From Cellulomonas soli (GTDB taxonomy: Bacteria > Actinomycetota > Actinomycetes > Actinomycetales > Cellulomonadaceae), in contig NZ_JACBZJ010000001.1 of assembly GCF_013409305.1 (NCBI RefSeq), positions 2,046,001 to 2,110,000 on the forward strand: DNA of 64,000 nucleotides. Reading direction: 5' to 3'. Position numbers and translations under genes: made by a program. Of the stretch, positions 40,261 through 49,219 are shown in pieces. The first letter of the stretch is position 1, and the number at the start of each line of letters is the position of its first letter. Under the pieces are notes generated by a model. It searched no databases and was not told the DNA's origin. It saw only the letters and a program-made list of their open reading frames with translations.

Positions 40261-40806
40261 GTGCGCCCGATGCTCGCCGGCGAGGAGCTGCCGCAGGTCC
40301 AGGACCTGACGACGGTCGACCGTCGCGCGCTCGCCGAGCACAAGGCGCCCGGCAAGGACGGCAGCATGCTGCAGAACCTCGGCCGCGCCCCCACCGGCAT
40401 CACGCTCTCCGGGGTCGCGTCGGGCCCGTCCGCGCTCGACGTCGTCGAACGCCTCAAGGCCGACATGCGCACCGGGCAGCCGGTCGCGTTCGTCGCCGAC
40501 ATCACGGCCGACACCGACGTCGAGCAGGTGCTCGTCGACGACGTGCAGGTCCGGCAGCTCGCCGGCAGCCCCGACCGGTACGCGTACGTCGTGACGCTGC
40601 ACGAGTTCACCGAACCCGTCGAGCCGGCCGCGACCGACGCCCTCGACGCCGACGTCCTGGGCGACGCCGAGGACCAGCTGGGCGACGTGCTCGACGGCCT
40701 CGACCTGGCCGTCCCGTTCGAGACCGGCCTCGACCGGTTCGTCGCGCCGCTGTCCGACCTGCTCGACCGCCTGGTCGCGCTGCGCCAGGCCTCCGGCGGA
40801 CCCTGA
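40261..40806 (+). CDS. Baseplate-associated protein with DNA-circularisation-like domain (short paralogue)
   Basis: 181 residues from GTG 40261, with GAGGTG upstream over the previous stop. The first ~120 residues align well with the N-terminus of the 41377 product: RPML, a QVQ-TT strand, LQNLGRAPTGITLSGV and the GQPVAFVADITADTDVEQV segment all have counterparts. The pattern resembles the N-terminal domain of phage DNA-circularisation/baseplate proteins that sit between tube and hub. The C-terminal 60 residues are acidic Leu-rich helices. Likely a structural ring component at the tube base. Confidence 0.55.
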   Translation: MRPMLAGEELPQVQDLTTVDRRALAEHKAPGKDGSMLQNLGRAPTGITLSGVASGPSALDVVERLKADMRTGQPVAFVADITADTDVEQVLVDDVQVRQLAGSPDRYAYVVTLHEFTEPVEPAATDALDADVLGDAEDQLGDVLDGLDLAVPFETGLDRFVAPLSDLLDRLVALRQASGGP

Positions 40807-40885
40807 CCGGCCGCCACTCGCCCGGGCTCCGTCCGGGCGCACACCCACCCCGTGCCTCCGGGTACCGGCCCGACAGGAGAGACCG

Positions 40886-41302
40886 ATGGCCGACGCGAAC
40901 CTGTTCGAACAGCTCAAGTCGGTGCTCACCGACTTCAAGTCGTTCCTCGACGACAACGTCGCGACGATCAAGCCCGCCGTGCAGGCGATCGCCGCGCTCG
41001 TCCCGCAGATCAACGAGCTGCTCGACCAGCTCGTCGGGCTGCTCGACAAGCTGCGCACCGAGATCACCAACCTCGACGTCGGGGCGATCCCCGGGCTCGG
41101 CGAGGTCGCCCAGCTGACCGGGATGATCCCCGCGCTGCTCGACGCGGCCAAGAAGCTGCTGCCCGACGAGACCTCGAGCATCGACGCGATCGCGGACGTG
41201 GCCGACGTGGTCACGGGCCTGCCGTCGGTCGACGCCGTCAAGACCGAGCTGCTCGACCTCATCACCGCGATCAGCGCCCACCTCACCTCGCTCAAGGCCT
41301 GA
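40886..41302 (+). CDS. All-helical protein, 138 residues
   Basis: ATG 40886 follows AGGAGAGA. The whole chain is amphipathic helix: LFEQLKSVLTDFKSFLDDN, then IAALVPQINELLDQLVGLLD and VVTGLPSVDAVKTELLDLI. Leu/Ile/Val heptads suggest coiled coil. It lies between the two paralogous baseplate genes. A tape measure of this length would span only ~20 nm by the usual 1.5 Angstrom per residue, so it is either a very short ruler or a plug or chaperone. No family assigned. Confidence 0.6.
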   Translation: MADANLFEQLKSVLTDFKSFLDDNVATIKPAVQAIAALVPQINELLDQLVGLLDKLRTEITNLDVGAIPGLGEVAQLTGMIPALLDAAKKLLPDETSSIDAIADVADVVTGLPSVDAVKTELLDLITAISAHLTSLKA

Positions 41303-41338
41303 GCCGAGCCTGAGCCGAGCCTGAGCCGAGCCTGAGCC
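41298..41338. repeat. 11-bp tandem repeat over a stop codon
   Basis: CCTGAGCCGAG occurs three times (41298-41308, 41309-41319, 41320-41330), then CCTGAGCC. Each unit contains TGA in the preceding gene's frame or its neighbours, so it may be a simple replication-slippage array without function. Confidence 0.6.
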
Positions 41339-41376
41339 AGTCCGACCGGAACCCGACGGAGGAGAGGGGGTGCGCA

Positions 41377-44300
41377 GTGGTCCGTCCCATGCTCGGCGAC
41401 CTCGAGCTGGAGCAGGTCCAGGTCGTCACGACCGACGAGGACCAGGTCGTCGTGCGCCACCCCGTCCCTGCGCTCGAGGGCGACTTCCTGCAGGACCTCG
41501 GCCGGCGCGGCGCACGGCTGACGCTCACGGGCGTGCTCACCCGGCCCGACGTGCACACCGGTCTGGCCGCGCTGCGCGAGCAGTTCCACGCGGGCGACCC
41601 CGTGCCGTTCGTGTCGGACATCTCCACCGCGACGCTCGTCGACCAGGTCGTCGTCGAACGCATGGACGTGCGCGAGGTCGCCGGGCGGCCCAGCGCCTAC
41701 GAGTACGCGCTCACGCTGCGCGAGCTGACGGAGGCCGAGCCGGTCACGGTCGAGCCGGTGATCATCCCGCCGCCCCCGCCGCCGCCCGTGGAGCAGGCGC
41801 AGCTGTCCGTGACCGTCGTCGTCGAGGGCGACCCGGCGTTCGACATGGACCGGGTGCACGTCTCGGTGCGCGGCACCCAGGACGAGGACGCGCTGCCGCT
41901 GGACCGCGTGCTGACGAACCGGATCCGCCCCGACACGTGGTTCGAGGACCCGTTCCCGGCCGGCAGCTACACGGCCGAGGCGCTCGTCGACGACACCGCG
42001 ACCCCGACCGGCCAGCGCGAGGTGCTCAGCGGGTCGGCGCCCGTGCGCGTCGTCGACGGCGCGGTCACGTCCGTGACGATCGTGCTGCGCCGCGGCGCGA
42101 AGGTCGGCACGGTGCTCGTCATCACGTTCCACTTCGACAAGGCGTTCGTGGAGCCGTGCGAAAGGCACGTGCTGGCCCGCGTCGTCGAACGGGCCCGTGC
42201 GCACGCCGACGAGCGGCTGCTGATCGTCGGGCACACCGACAAGGTCGGCTCGGACGCCTACAACCAGGCGCTGTCCGAGCGCCGCGGCCGGGCCACCTAC
42301 GCGATGCTCACCTTCGGTTCCGACCCGGCACGCTCCGTGGCCGAGTGGGACGAGCTGCGCCGCACCCGGCCCACCGGCACGACCGACACCGTCAAGGACA
42401 GCTGGGGCACGCGCGAGGTGCAGCACATGCTGCAGGACCTGGGCCGGTTCCGCGGCAACGTCGGCAAGGACCTCGCCGACACCGACGCGGCCGTGCGGCA
42501 GTTCCAGCGCGACCACGGGCTCGTCGACGACGGCGTCGTGGGCGACGCGACCTGGCCGGTGCTCATCGAGGAGTACCTCGCGCACGACGCGCTCGACCTG
42601 CCCGTCGACCGGCTGATGCGCAACGCCGACGCAGCCGGCTGCGACAACGGGCCGCTGCGCTGGCTCGGCTGCGGCGAGGACGACCCGGTGCTCAACGTGC
42701 TGACCGCGTGGCGGCCCAACCGGCGCACCGAGCTGCTGTTCGTGCACGAGCAGACGATGCCCGTGGCCGTGCCCGCGCCGGTCACGCTCGCGCAGGTCCC
42801 GGCGGGCGCGGGCGGCGGCGGGTGGTGCCTCGACGACGGCACCGCGACCACGCGCGACGGGTTCGTCGTGCCGTGGGACCAGCCGTGCCCGTCGAACGCC
42901 CCGGGCACCACCGGGCCGGCACCCGCCTCGCAGCCGTGGTGCCGGACCCCCGCCGAGCCCGGCTCGTTCGTCGTGGCCGGGACGATCACCTTCGAGGACG
43001 GCAGCCCGTACGCGTCCGGGCCGTACGTGCTCATGGCCGCCGACGGGGAGTACCTGGACGGCGAGGTGCCCGCCACGGCGGCCGGTGTGCACGCGGGCGA
43101 GCCGGTCGCGGGGCGCACGCAGCCCGACGGGTCGTTCACGTACCCGCAGCAGAAGGGCCCGGGCGTCTACGTGCTCGCGGTCGACGGCCCGTTCCTCGCC
43201 CGCACCCGCACGCAGACGCTCGCCGACGTCCGCGGGAACGCCGTGTGCCTGCGCCTGGACGGGTCCGCGCCGGTGGACGTCGTGATCGTGGACCGCGCGG
43301 TCGCCTCCGTGCAGCCGTCGATCACGGGTCCGGAGGTGGTCGTGGTGAAGAAGCCGCACACCAACCCGGCGCGACGGCCGGTCGTGCTGCGCGCGTCCAC
43401 GGCGTTCACCGGCAGCGGCACGCTGACCCGGTCGTCGGACGTCGTGCGGCTGTTCGACGCGGCCGCGGGCGGCACCGAGCTGACGTTCGACGGGGTCGAC
43501 AACGTGTTCACCGCCGCGCAGCTGACCGCCGGGGTCACGCTGTTCACCGAGGGCCGGGCGGCGTCCGCCGCCGTCGGTGACGTCACCCTCACGCTGCGGC
43601 TCACGGTCGGTGCCACCCCGGGCCTGTCCGCCACCCACACGCTGACCTGCGTCGCCCTGACGCTCGACCTGCACGCGAGCCGGACCGCGGTCGGTGTCGA
43701 CCCGGTGCCGCTGAGCGAGGCCGCGAAGATCACGCCCGGCCGGTTCGTCCAGGTGCAGGACGCGGGGACGCACGCCGGGCGCGCCCTGCTCACGGTGCGG
43801 GCCGCGCAGCCCGCCGCCTTCACCGGCACGCTCCGGCTCGCCGCGCTCGACGCTCGCACCCGGCTGTTCGCCGCGGCCGACGAGGTCGCCGCCCCCGGGC
43901 AGGCCGTCGTGCCGTTCCCGGTGCTGACGCCCAACGCCGCCGTGCCCGCCGACGGGCTGCGGTTCTGGGTCGAGGGCGCGGCCGTCAGCGGGGCCCTGCG
44001 TGACGCCACGCTGCAGCTCGGCATCGACACCGTGGAGGCCGACGGCGACCACGTGCAGCTCACCGTCGTCGAGCTGCGCGACCTGACGATGACGATCCCC
44101 GGCACCGCGCCGCGCACCGCCCGGCTCGGCAACGGACCCGTCCCGCCGCACGTGGTCCCGGCCGCGCCGGCCGCACCCGTGCCCGCCGACCTCGACACGA
44201 ACCCGCGCGTCAACCCGCCCGTGCCGCTGCTGGAGGGGTCGGTCGTCGTCGCCGACCCGATCGCGCTGCGCGTCACCGTGCGTCCCGTCGGCGCACCCGT

Positions 44301-45417
44301 GCGGTGGAGCGTCCTGCGGGCCGCCGGCATCCCCGCGGCGGACGGCGGGGACGACGCGCCCGCGATCGTCGCGCTGCACGCCGCACCGGCCCCCACGCTC
44401 GTGGAGGACGCCGCCGACGCGCTGCGCGCCACGCTGCTCACCGACGGCACCGGGACCTACCACGTGCGGGCGTTCCTCGACGGCAACGGCAACGGGCGCT
44501 ACGACCAGGGCGTCGACCGGGAGCCGGCGATCGTGCGCAACGTCGTGCTGGGCCGGGCCACGCTGTTCCTCGACTCGACCGTGGCGTCCTCGGCGAACTT
44601 CGTCGTGACGCCGCTCGCGGGCAACGGGTTCGACGTGCGCTCCGGGCAGTTCGACATCGCGAACCCCGGCACGGCGGCCGTGCACCTCAACGCGCAGGTC
44701 GACCTGGTCACGGGCGGGACCGACGGGCGGCGGTCCGCCGACCGGTACTTCGGCTCGTGGACCAACGACCTGCTCTCGCCGACCACGTTCTCCCCGACGT
44801 TCACCGACCCGACCACCGCACCGCCGACCGTGCACCCCGCACCGTTCGTCTTCGCGTCGAACCGTGCGGCGGCGACCGGCCCGGGCGGTGAGTTCATCCC
44901 CGGTGACCCGGCCCCCGCGCTCGTCGTGCCACCCGTGCTCGACACCGGTCGACCCGGCGGCGGCTCGGGCGGCGAGACGTCCTCGCTGACCCGCAGCCGG
45001 ATCCGCAGCCGCACCCCGCTGCCGATCGGCCAGCGCTGGATCGTCGAGGCCGTCGACAGCCCCGGGGTCGGCATCACGAACCCGCACCCCGCGGTCGCCG
45101 CGGCCCGGCTCACCGCCTTCACTCTGCGCATCCGGTTCGACGCGACCCTGACCCTCTGGACGAACGCCACCGCGGTCGCCGGGGCCACGGGCGACCCGGC
45201 CGACCGGCTGTACGGCGCGCTCGAACGCGTCGACTGGCAGCTCGACGGGCGGTGGACGATCGACCCCGGCACCGGGGCCATCGCCGTGGTCTCCGCACCC
45301 GCGAGCGCCGTGACCGCACGCGTGCCGTCCACGCCCGCGGTCACCGCGACGGCCTCGGGCGTCGAGGTGCGCCCGCCGACCGGGCTCAACACGCTCGTGC
45401 AGGACGCGCGCGCATGA
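41377..45417 (+). CDS. Giant baseplate-associated protein with OmpA-like and peptidoglycan-binding domains
   Basis: 1346 residues. GTG 41377 lies 7 bp after GGAGGAGAGGGGG. Residues ~1-120 are paralogous to the 40261 product (DNA-circularisation/baseplate-like). After a Pro-rich linker (PPPPPPP at ~131) and a beta domain, residues ~245-315 form an OmpA-like domain (ITFHFDKAFVEP, then LLIVGHTDKVGSDAYNQALS with the HTD-x-x-G core). Residues ~345-402 form a PG-binding-1 domain (REVQHMLQDLGRF; DAAVRQFQRDHGLVDDGVVG). The remaining ~940 residues are beta-rich Ig-like repeats. It probably links the particle to peptidoglycan or acts in puncturing the cell wall. Such a fusion in a tail-base gene is unusual. 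Confidence 0.7.
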   Translation: MVRPMLGDLELEQVQVVTTDEDQVVVRHPVPALEGDFLQDLGRRGARLTLTGVLTRPDVHTGLAALREQFHAGDPVPFVSDISTATLVDQVVVERMDVREVAGRPSAYEYALTLRELTEAEPVTVEPVIIPPPPPPPVEQAQLSVTVVVEGDPAFDMDRVHVSVRGTQDEDALPLDRVLTNRIRPDTWFEDPFPAGSYTAEALVDDTATPTGQREVLSGSAPVRVVDGAVTSVTIVLRRGAKVGTVLVITFHFDKAFVEPCERHVLARVVERARAHADERLLIVGHTDKVGSDAYNQALSERRGRATYAMLTFGSDPARSVAEWDELRRTRPTGTTDTVKDSWGTREVQHMLQDLGRFRGNVGKDLADTDAAVRQFQRDHGLVDDGVVGDATWPVLIEEYLAHDALDLPVDRLMRNADAAGCDNGPLRWLGCGEDDPVLNVLTAWRPNRRTELLFVHEQTMPVAVPAPVTLAQVPAGAGGGGWCLDDGTATTRDGFVVPWDQPCPSNAPGTTGPAPASQPWCRTPAEPGSFVVAGTITFEDGSPYASGPYVLMAADGEYLDGEVPATAAGVHAGEPVAGRTQPDGSFTYPQQKGPGVYVLAVDGPFLARTRTQTLADVRGNAVCLRLDGSAPVDVVIVDRAVASVQPSITGPEVVVVKKPHTNPARRPVVLRASTAFTGSGTLTRSSDVVRLFDAAAGGTELTFDGVDNVFTAAQLTAGVTLFTEGRAASAAVGDVTLTLRLTVGATPGLSATHTLTCVALTLDLHASRTAVGVDPVPLSEAAKITPGRFVQVQDAGTHAGRALLTVRAAQPAAFTGTLRLAALDARTRLFAAADEVAAPGQAVVPFPVLTPNAAVPADGLRFWVEGAAVSGALRDATLQLGIDTVEADGDHVQLTVVELRDLTMTIPGTAPRTARLGNGPVPPHVVPAAPAAPVPADLDTNPRVNPPVPLLEGSVVVADPIALRVTVRPVGAPVRWSVLRAAGIPAADGGDDAPAIVALHAAPAPTLVEDAADALRATLLTDGTGTYHVRAFLDGNGNGRYDQGVDREPAIVRNVVLGRATLFLDSTVASSANFVVTPLAGNGFDVRSGQFDIANPGTAAVHLNAQVDLVTGGTDGRRSADRYFGSWTNDLLSPTTFSPTFTDPTTAPPTVHPAPFVFASNRAAATGPGGEFIPGDPAPALVVPPVLDTGRPGGGSGGETSSLTRSRIRSRTPLPIGQRWIVEAVDSPGVGITNPHPAVAAARLTAFTLRIRFDATLTLWTNATAVAGATGDPADRLYGALERVDWQLDGRWTIDPGTGAIAVVSAPASAVTARVPSTPAVTATASGVEVRPPTGLNTLVQDARA

Positions 45418-46349
45418 ACGCCGTCGTCTCCGAGCTCCTCGCCGCGGCCGTGGTGGTCGCGGTGGACGTCTGTGCGGTGGATCTCGCCCCTGGCGCCGGA
45501 GGCGTGCCCGGCTCCGCTCCGGGCCTGGCCGTCGGGACCGGCACGATCGAGGTCGAGCTCGTCGAGGTCGTCAAGGGCCGCGTGCACGCGGCGCCCGGCG
45601 AGCACGTGCGCGTGCCGGTGAGCGTCACCTCGAACGCCGACCTGTGGGCCTCGGTGCACGTCGGCGACCGCCTCGTCGCGTTCACCGGCGGCGGGTCGAC
45701 CGACCTGGCCGTGCTGCTCACCCCGGAGCACTGCACGTCGCTGCGCCCGGCCGGCGCAGGTTCCGCGGGTGAGGACCCCCCGGGGGTGCTCGCGGACGTG
45801 CGGCTCGCCCGGGCGGTGCAGCGGCGCAGCCCGACGGTCGACCGCCTGCTCGCCGAGGCGCACCGGCGGCGCGGCGAGGGCGGGGCGGTGTTCGCCCGGT
45901 ACGTGTGGGTGGCCGTGCGGGACGCGGTGCGCGCCGACGCAGCCCGGTTCGACATGCTCATGGGCACCGCCGAGGATCCGGGCACGCGTCTGGACGCGCA
46001 GCAGGTCTACCTGGTCGCGGCCTTCGAGGACATGACGTTCGGCGCCGACTTCCCGGCCGACCGGCGGGCGCGGCTGGTGCGGGCGATGCTGCGGGTCGCG
46101 CTCGACCCGCGGGTGGGCGAGTGGCGGGCCGCGCTCCTGGGCACCTACGTGCCCGCCCTGGTGCGGGCCCCGCTGCCCACAGCGCTCGTCGCGTCGGACG
46201 TGTTCTCGCCCGCGACCGCCGACCTGCGCGACGCGGTGCGCACCGAGCTGGGCGACCCGCGCGACCCCGCGACGGACAGCTCGACCGTGCTCGCGTGGCT
46301 CGACGCCGACGCATCCGCGGGCCGGGCCGGCTCGGGCGGGGGTGGGTGA
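45414..46349 (+). CDS. Contractile-operon protein of unknown function
   Basis: 311 residues from ATG 45414 (ATGA overlap). The N-terminal ~125 residues are beta-rich (IEVELVEVVKGRVHAAPGEH; ADLWASVHVGDRLVAFTGG) and look like a small barrel. The C-terminal ~185 residues are helical (VFARYVWVAVRDAVRADAAR; RARLVRAMLRVALDPRVGEW). There is no signal peptide or membrane helix. It sits between the giant OmpA/PG protein and the hub. Could be an assembly factor or accessory structural part. No family recognised. Confidence 0.55.
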   Translation: MNAVVSELLAAAVVVAVDVCAVDLAPGAGGVPGSAPGLAVGTGTIEVELVEVVKGRVHAAPGEHVRVPVSVTSNADLWASVHVGDRLVAFTGGGSTDLAVLLTPEHCTSLRPAGAGSAGEDPPGVLADVRLARAVQRRSPTVDRLLAEAHRRRGEGGAVFARYVWVAVRDAVRADAARFDMLMGTAEDPGTRLDAQQVYLVAAFEDMTFGADFPADRRARLVRAMLRVALDPRVGEWRAALLGTYVPALVRAPLPTALVASDVFSPATADLRDAVRTELGDPRDPATDSSTVLAWLDADASAGRAGSGGGG

Positions 46350-47403
46350 CGTGCTGCGCCCCGCGTACCGCGTGACCGTCGGCGACCGGGTGGTCGACAC
46401 GACGGCCGAGCCGCGCGCCTCCACGCTCGTCGAGCTCACGGTCCGGCTCGACATGGACACCCCCGCCGACGAGGTGACCTACGTGCAGGGCCAGGTCGGC
46501 GGTCTGCGGGCCGTACCGGGCGACGACCTCACGGTCGAGCTCGGCTACGCCGACGAGGACGGCGACCTGCGCCGGGTGCTCACCGGCACGGTCCACACGG
46601 TCGAGCCGGGGCTGCGCACCGAACGCGTCGTCGGGCTCTCCCGGGCGGACGCGCTGCTGCGCACCTACGTCGACCGCACGTTCGAGGACGGCACCGCGGG
46701 CGACGTGGTCCGCTCGCTCGCGCAGACCGCGGGCGTCGACGTCGCACGCGTCGAGGACGGCCCCGCGCTGTCCGCCTACGTCGTCGACGGACGCCGCTCG
46801 GCCTCCCGGCACATCCGCGACCTGGCCTGGCTCGCCGGGTTCGACACGTACCTGGACCCCGACGGCGCCGTGGTCTTCGAGGCGTTCACCGGCAGCCGCT
46901 CGGTGCACGTGCTCAAGCACGGCGAGCACGTGCTGGCCGCCGAGCAGTGGCGCTCCCGCCCGCGCGCCGGCGCCGTGCAGGTCGTCGGCGACAGCCCGGG
47001 CTCGTCCCGCGGCGACGAGTCGTGGGCATGGCTGACCAAGGACGTCGGGCCCCGGCACGGCACCGCGGGCCAGGGCACCCCGACGCTGCTCGTCGAACGG
47101 TGGGTGCTGCGCACCGCACGGGTCGCCCAGGCCACGGCCACGGCGCTCGCGGACGCGTTCACGGCCGCCTCGCTGGGCGTGCGGGTGCGCATCCAGGGCC
47201 GCCCGCAGGTGCTGCTGGGCGACCTCGTGCGGCTCGAACGGTTCCCCGAGCGCTCCGGCGTCGACCGGCTCGACGGGAACTACCAGGTGCGGGCCGTCAC
47301 GCACCGGCTCAGCAAGGCCGACGGCCTGCTCACCGACCTCGTGCTGCGCTCCCTCGCGGGGGCCGCGGCCGCCGCCGTCCCGACCCCCGGAGGTGCCCCG
47401 TGA
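46342..47403 (+). CDS. Baseplate hub protein (gpD/gp27-like)
   Basis: 353 residues from GTG 46342 (GTG 46351 is an alternative). The order is that of phage late-control D/VgrG N-terminal proteins: PAYRVTVGDRVVDTTAEPRA, VELTVRLDMDTPADEVTY, DDLTVELGYADEDGDLRRVL and TGTVHTVEPGL, then the domain with VRSLAQTAGVDV, RHIRDLAWLAGFDTYLDPDG and a late GNYQVRAVTHRLSK. It forms the trimeric hub on which the tube nucleates and into which the spike fits. Coupled to the spike gene by GTGA. Confidence 0.82.
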   Translation: MGDVLRPAYRVTVGDRVVDTTAEPRASTLVELTVRLDMDTPADEVTYVQGQVGGLRAVPGDDLTVELGYADEDGDLRRVLTGTVHTVEPGLRTERVVGLSRADALLRTYVDRTFEDGTAGDVVRSLAQTAGVDVARVEDGPALSAYVVDGRRSASRHIRDLAWLAGFDTYLDPDGAVVFEAFTGSRSVHVLKHGEHVLAAEQWRSRPRAGAVQVVGDSPGSSRGDESWAWLTKDVGPRHGTAGQGTPTLLVERWVLRTARVAQATATALADAFTAASLGVRVRIQGRPQVLLGDLVRLERFPERSGVDRLDGNYQVRAVTHRLSKADGLLTDLVLRSLAGAAAAAVPTPGGAP

Positions 47404-48212
47404 CGCTCGTCGACACCATCGCCGCGATCGTCCGGCACGAGCTGGCCGCGGTGCGCGTGACCGAGCTGGCCGTCGTCGAGGACGTGCACCCGCACGCCGA
47501 GGAGTCCGACGACGACAACTACGCGGTCGACCTGGTGCTGCGCGGCTCGGGCCTGGCGCTGCGTCGGGTGCCCGTCGCGACCGACCGGATCGGCACGGTC
47601 GCGATCCCGAACGTGGGCGACCTCGTGCTCGTCGCGTTCCTGCAGGGCGACGTCAACGCCCCGCTCGTCATCGGCCGGGTGTACGACGACGAGGACCGTC
47701 CGCCGACGTCGACGACCGACGAGGTGGTCTTCCGGCTGCCGCTCGCGGCCGACGACGACGCGAGCGTGCTCGCCTCGATCCGCAACCACGCCGACGACGC
47801 GGCCGCCGACCCGGCACGCGAGCTCGTCATCCGGATGCCGCCCAAGATCACCGTGCGGATCGTCGACGGCACGGTCACCGCGACCGCCGGGGCCAGCGAG
47901 CTGCGCCTCGACCAGTCGGGCAGCAGCGGAGGCACCGTCCGGGTCAGCTCGGGCTCGACGACCGTGGTCATGGACCAGGACGGCGACGTCACCGTCGAGT
48001 CGTCCGGCTCGGTGCAGCTGACGGCCTCGCGCGACCTGACCCTCGAGGCGGGCGGGTCGCTCACCCTCAAGGCCGGCACGAGCATCACGGCCGACGCGGG
48101 CACGACCGCGACCGTCAAGGGCGCCGTCACCGCCGAGCTGCAGGGCTCGGCCGGCGCGACCGTGCAAGGGGCGTTCGTGACCGTGAAGGGCCAGACGTCG
48201 TTCTCGCCCTGA
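47400..48212 (+). CDS. Baseplate spike protein (gpV/gp5-like)
   Basis: 270 residues from GTG 47400, with GGAGGTG upstream. An N-terminal helix is followed by the OB-fold segment (VPVATDRIGTVAIPNVGDLV, then LVAFLQGDVNAPLVIGRVYD), the hallmark of gpV/gp5 spikes. Residues ~145-265 are Thr/Ser/Gly repeats of alternating strands (SGSTTVVMDQDGDVTVESSG; LTLEAGGSLTLKAGTSITAD) that should form a triple-stranded beta-helix needle. With hub and PAAR-like tip it makes the central puncturing device. The hub and spike are separate genes, phage-like, rather than one VgrG. Confidence 0.85.
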   Translation: MTLVDTIAAIVRHELAAVRVTELAVVEDVHPHAEESDDDNYAVDLVLRGSGLALRRVPVATDRIGTVAIPNVGDLVLVAFLQGDVNAPLVIGRVYDDEDRPPTSTTDEVVFRLPLAADDDASVLASIRNHADDAAADPARELVIRMPPKITVRIVDGTVTATAGASELRLDQSGSSGGTVRVSSGSTTVVMDQDGDVTVESSGSVQLTASRDLTLEAGGSLTLKAGTSITADAGTTATVKGAVTAELQGSAGATVQGAFVTVKGQTSFSP

Positions 48213-48267
48213 GGGGCGCACGCACCGTCAGCAGGACCCGCCCGCTGGAGGAGGAAGGAGGACCACC

Positions 48268-48600
48268 GTGCCAGGACCACCCGTCGCCGTCGGCTGCGTC
48301 GTCGTGGTCACCCCCGGTGCCGCCGGGGCGCCCGACACCGGCACGCTCCTGGTCGTCCTGCCGCCGTGGGTCACCGCGAACGGCATGCCGCTGGCCACCA
48401 CCGGCTCGATCTGCACGATGGTCAACTCCGTGACCGGCGTGCCGTACCCGCTGGTCATCGGCCCGCTCGGCTCGTCCGGGGTGAGCGTCGGCGGCCGGGG
48501 TCTGGTGCGGATGGGCGACATGATCCCCTCGCCGCCCGGGGTGCTGCAGATCGTGGGGCCGCCCGCGACGACCTCCGTGAGCGACGGGTGGCCGCCATGA
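48268..48600 (+). CDS. PAAR-like spike tip protein
   Basis: 110 residues from GTG 48268, preceded by a long GGAGGAGGAAGGAGGA site. Hydrophobic, Gly/Pro-rich strand-turn repeats (VVVVTPGAAGAPDTGTLLVV; CTMVNSVTGVPYPLVIGPLG; GVSVGGRGLVRMGDMIPSPP) correspond to PAAR-like tip folds. One Cys (SICTMV) and few His are seen, so metal binding is uncertain. The order spike-tip-gp25-gpJ matches other contractile systems. Confidence 0.72.
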   Translation: MPGPPVAVGCVVVVTPGAAGAPDTGTLLVVLPPWVTANGMPLATTGSICTMVNSVTGVPYPLVIGPLGSSGVSVGGRGLVRMGDMIPSPPGVLQIVGPPATTSVSDGWPP

Positions 48601-48679
48601 CACGGCACCCGCGGCAGAACCCGCACGCGCGGCCCGGCCCGCATCCCCTGAACCGCACCCGCTCGACGAGGAGCACCCG

Positions 48680-49219
48680 ATGAGCACCCCGACCGTCGGC
48701 ACCGGCACCGGCACCGGCACCGGCACCGCGCCGCCCCGGGCCGCGCACTTCGGGACCGACCTGCGCCTGCTCGGCGACCTGCTCACCGCCGAGCAGCGCG
48801 AGCGCGGCTCCGACCTGTTCGTCGCCCCCCGCCCGCAGACGGCCCTGCCCGGCGCACCCGCCTCGTCCCCGCAGGACCTGCAGCGCGTCGAGGGCGTCGA
48901 GGACCTGCAGCAGGCGCTCGTCCTGCGGTTCCTCACCCAGGTCGGCGAGCTCGCGCACCTGGGCCACCCCACGTACGGCAGCCGGCTGCACGAGCTGATC
49001 GGCGAGCCCAACACGGTCACCACCCGCAACCGGGCCCGGCTGTTCGCCCTGCAGGCCCTGCTCGACGAGCCGCGGGTCGCCGCGGTCCGGTCGATCACCG
49101 TCGAGACGGACCGCCGCCGACCCACCTGGGTCGACGTGCGGGCCTCGGTCGTCGCGATCGACCAGGTGACCGAGCTCAACCTCGTGTTCCCTGTCCCGCT
49201 GGAGGGGGGTGCGCCGTGA
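48680..49219 (+). CDS. Baseplate wedge protein, gp25 family
   Basis: 179 residues from ATG 48680. A slippery GT repeat near the N-terminus (GTGTGTGTGT, from six-base ACCGGC units at about 48695-48729) precedes the gp25/GPW fold: HFGTDLRLLGDL, LQQALVLRFLTQVGELAHLG, then HPTYGSRLHELIGEPNT, the family's most conserved motif, and VRSITVETDRRRPTWVDVRA. It starts sheath assembly at the baseplate. The hexamer repeat could vary in length between strains. Confidence 0.88.
   Translation: MSTPTVGTGTGTGTGTAPPRAAHFGTDLRLLGDLLTAEQRERGSDLFVAPRPQTALPGAPASSPQDLQRVEGVEDLQQALVLRFLTQVGELAHLGHPTYGSRLHELIGEPNTVTTRNRARLFALQALLDEPRVAAVRSITVETDRRRPTWVDVRASVVAIDQVTELNLVFPVPLEGGAP

Noticed and set aside
41298..41338. 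11-bp tandem repeat as a second SARP operator
   Set aside because: The unit CCTGAGCCGAG has the right period but overlaps the end of a gene in mid-operon and lacks the GAGACG core; slippage is simpler.
40222..45087. Very long open frame on the minus strand (1,621 codons), with others such as 36061-39552, 55284-58517 and 58803-61364
   Set aside because: These are shadows of the high-GC plus-strand genes. They are rich in Arg, Gly, His and Asp, lack ribosome sites and domains, and would oppose a clearly supported operon.
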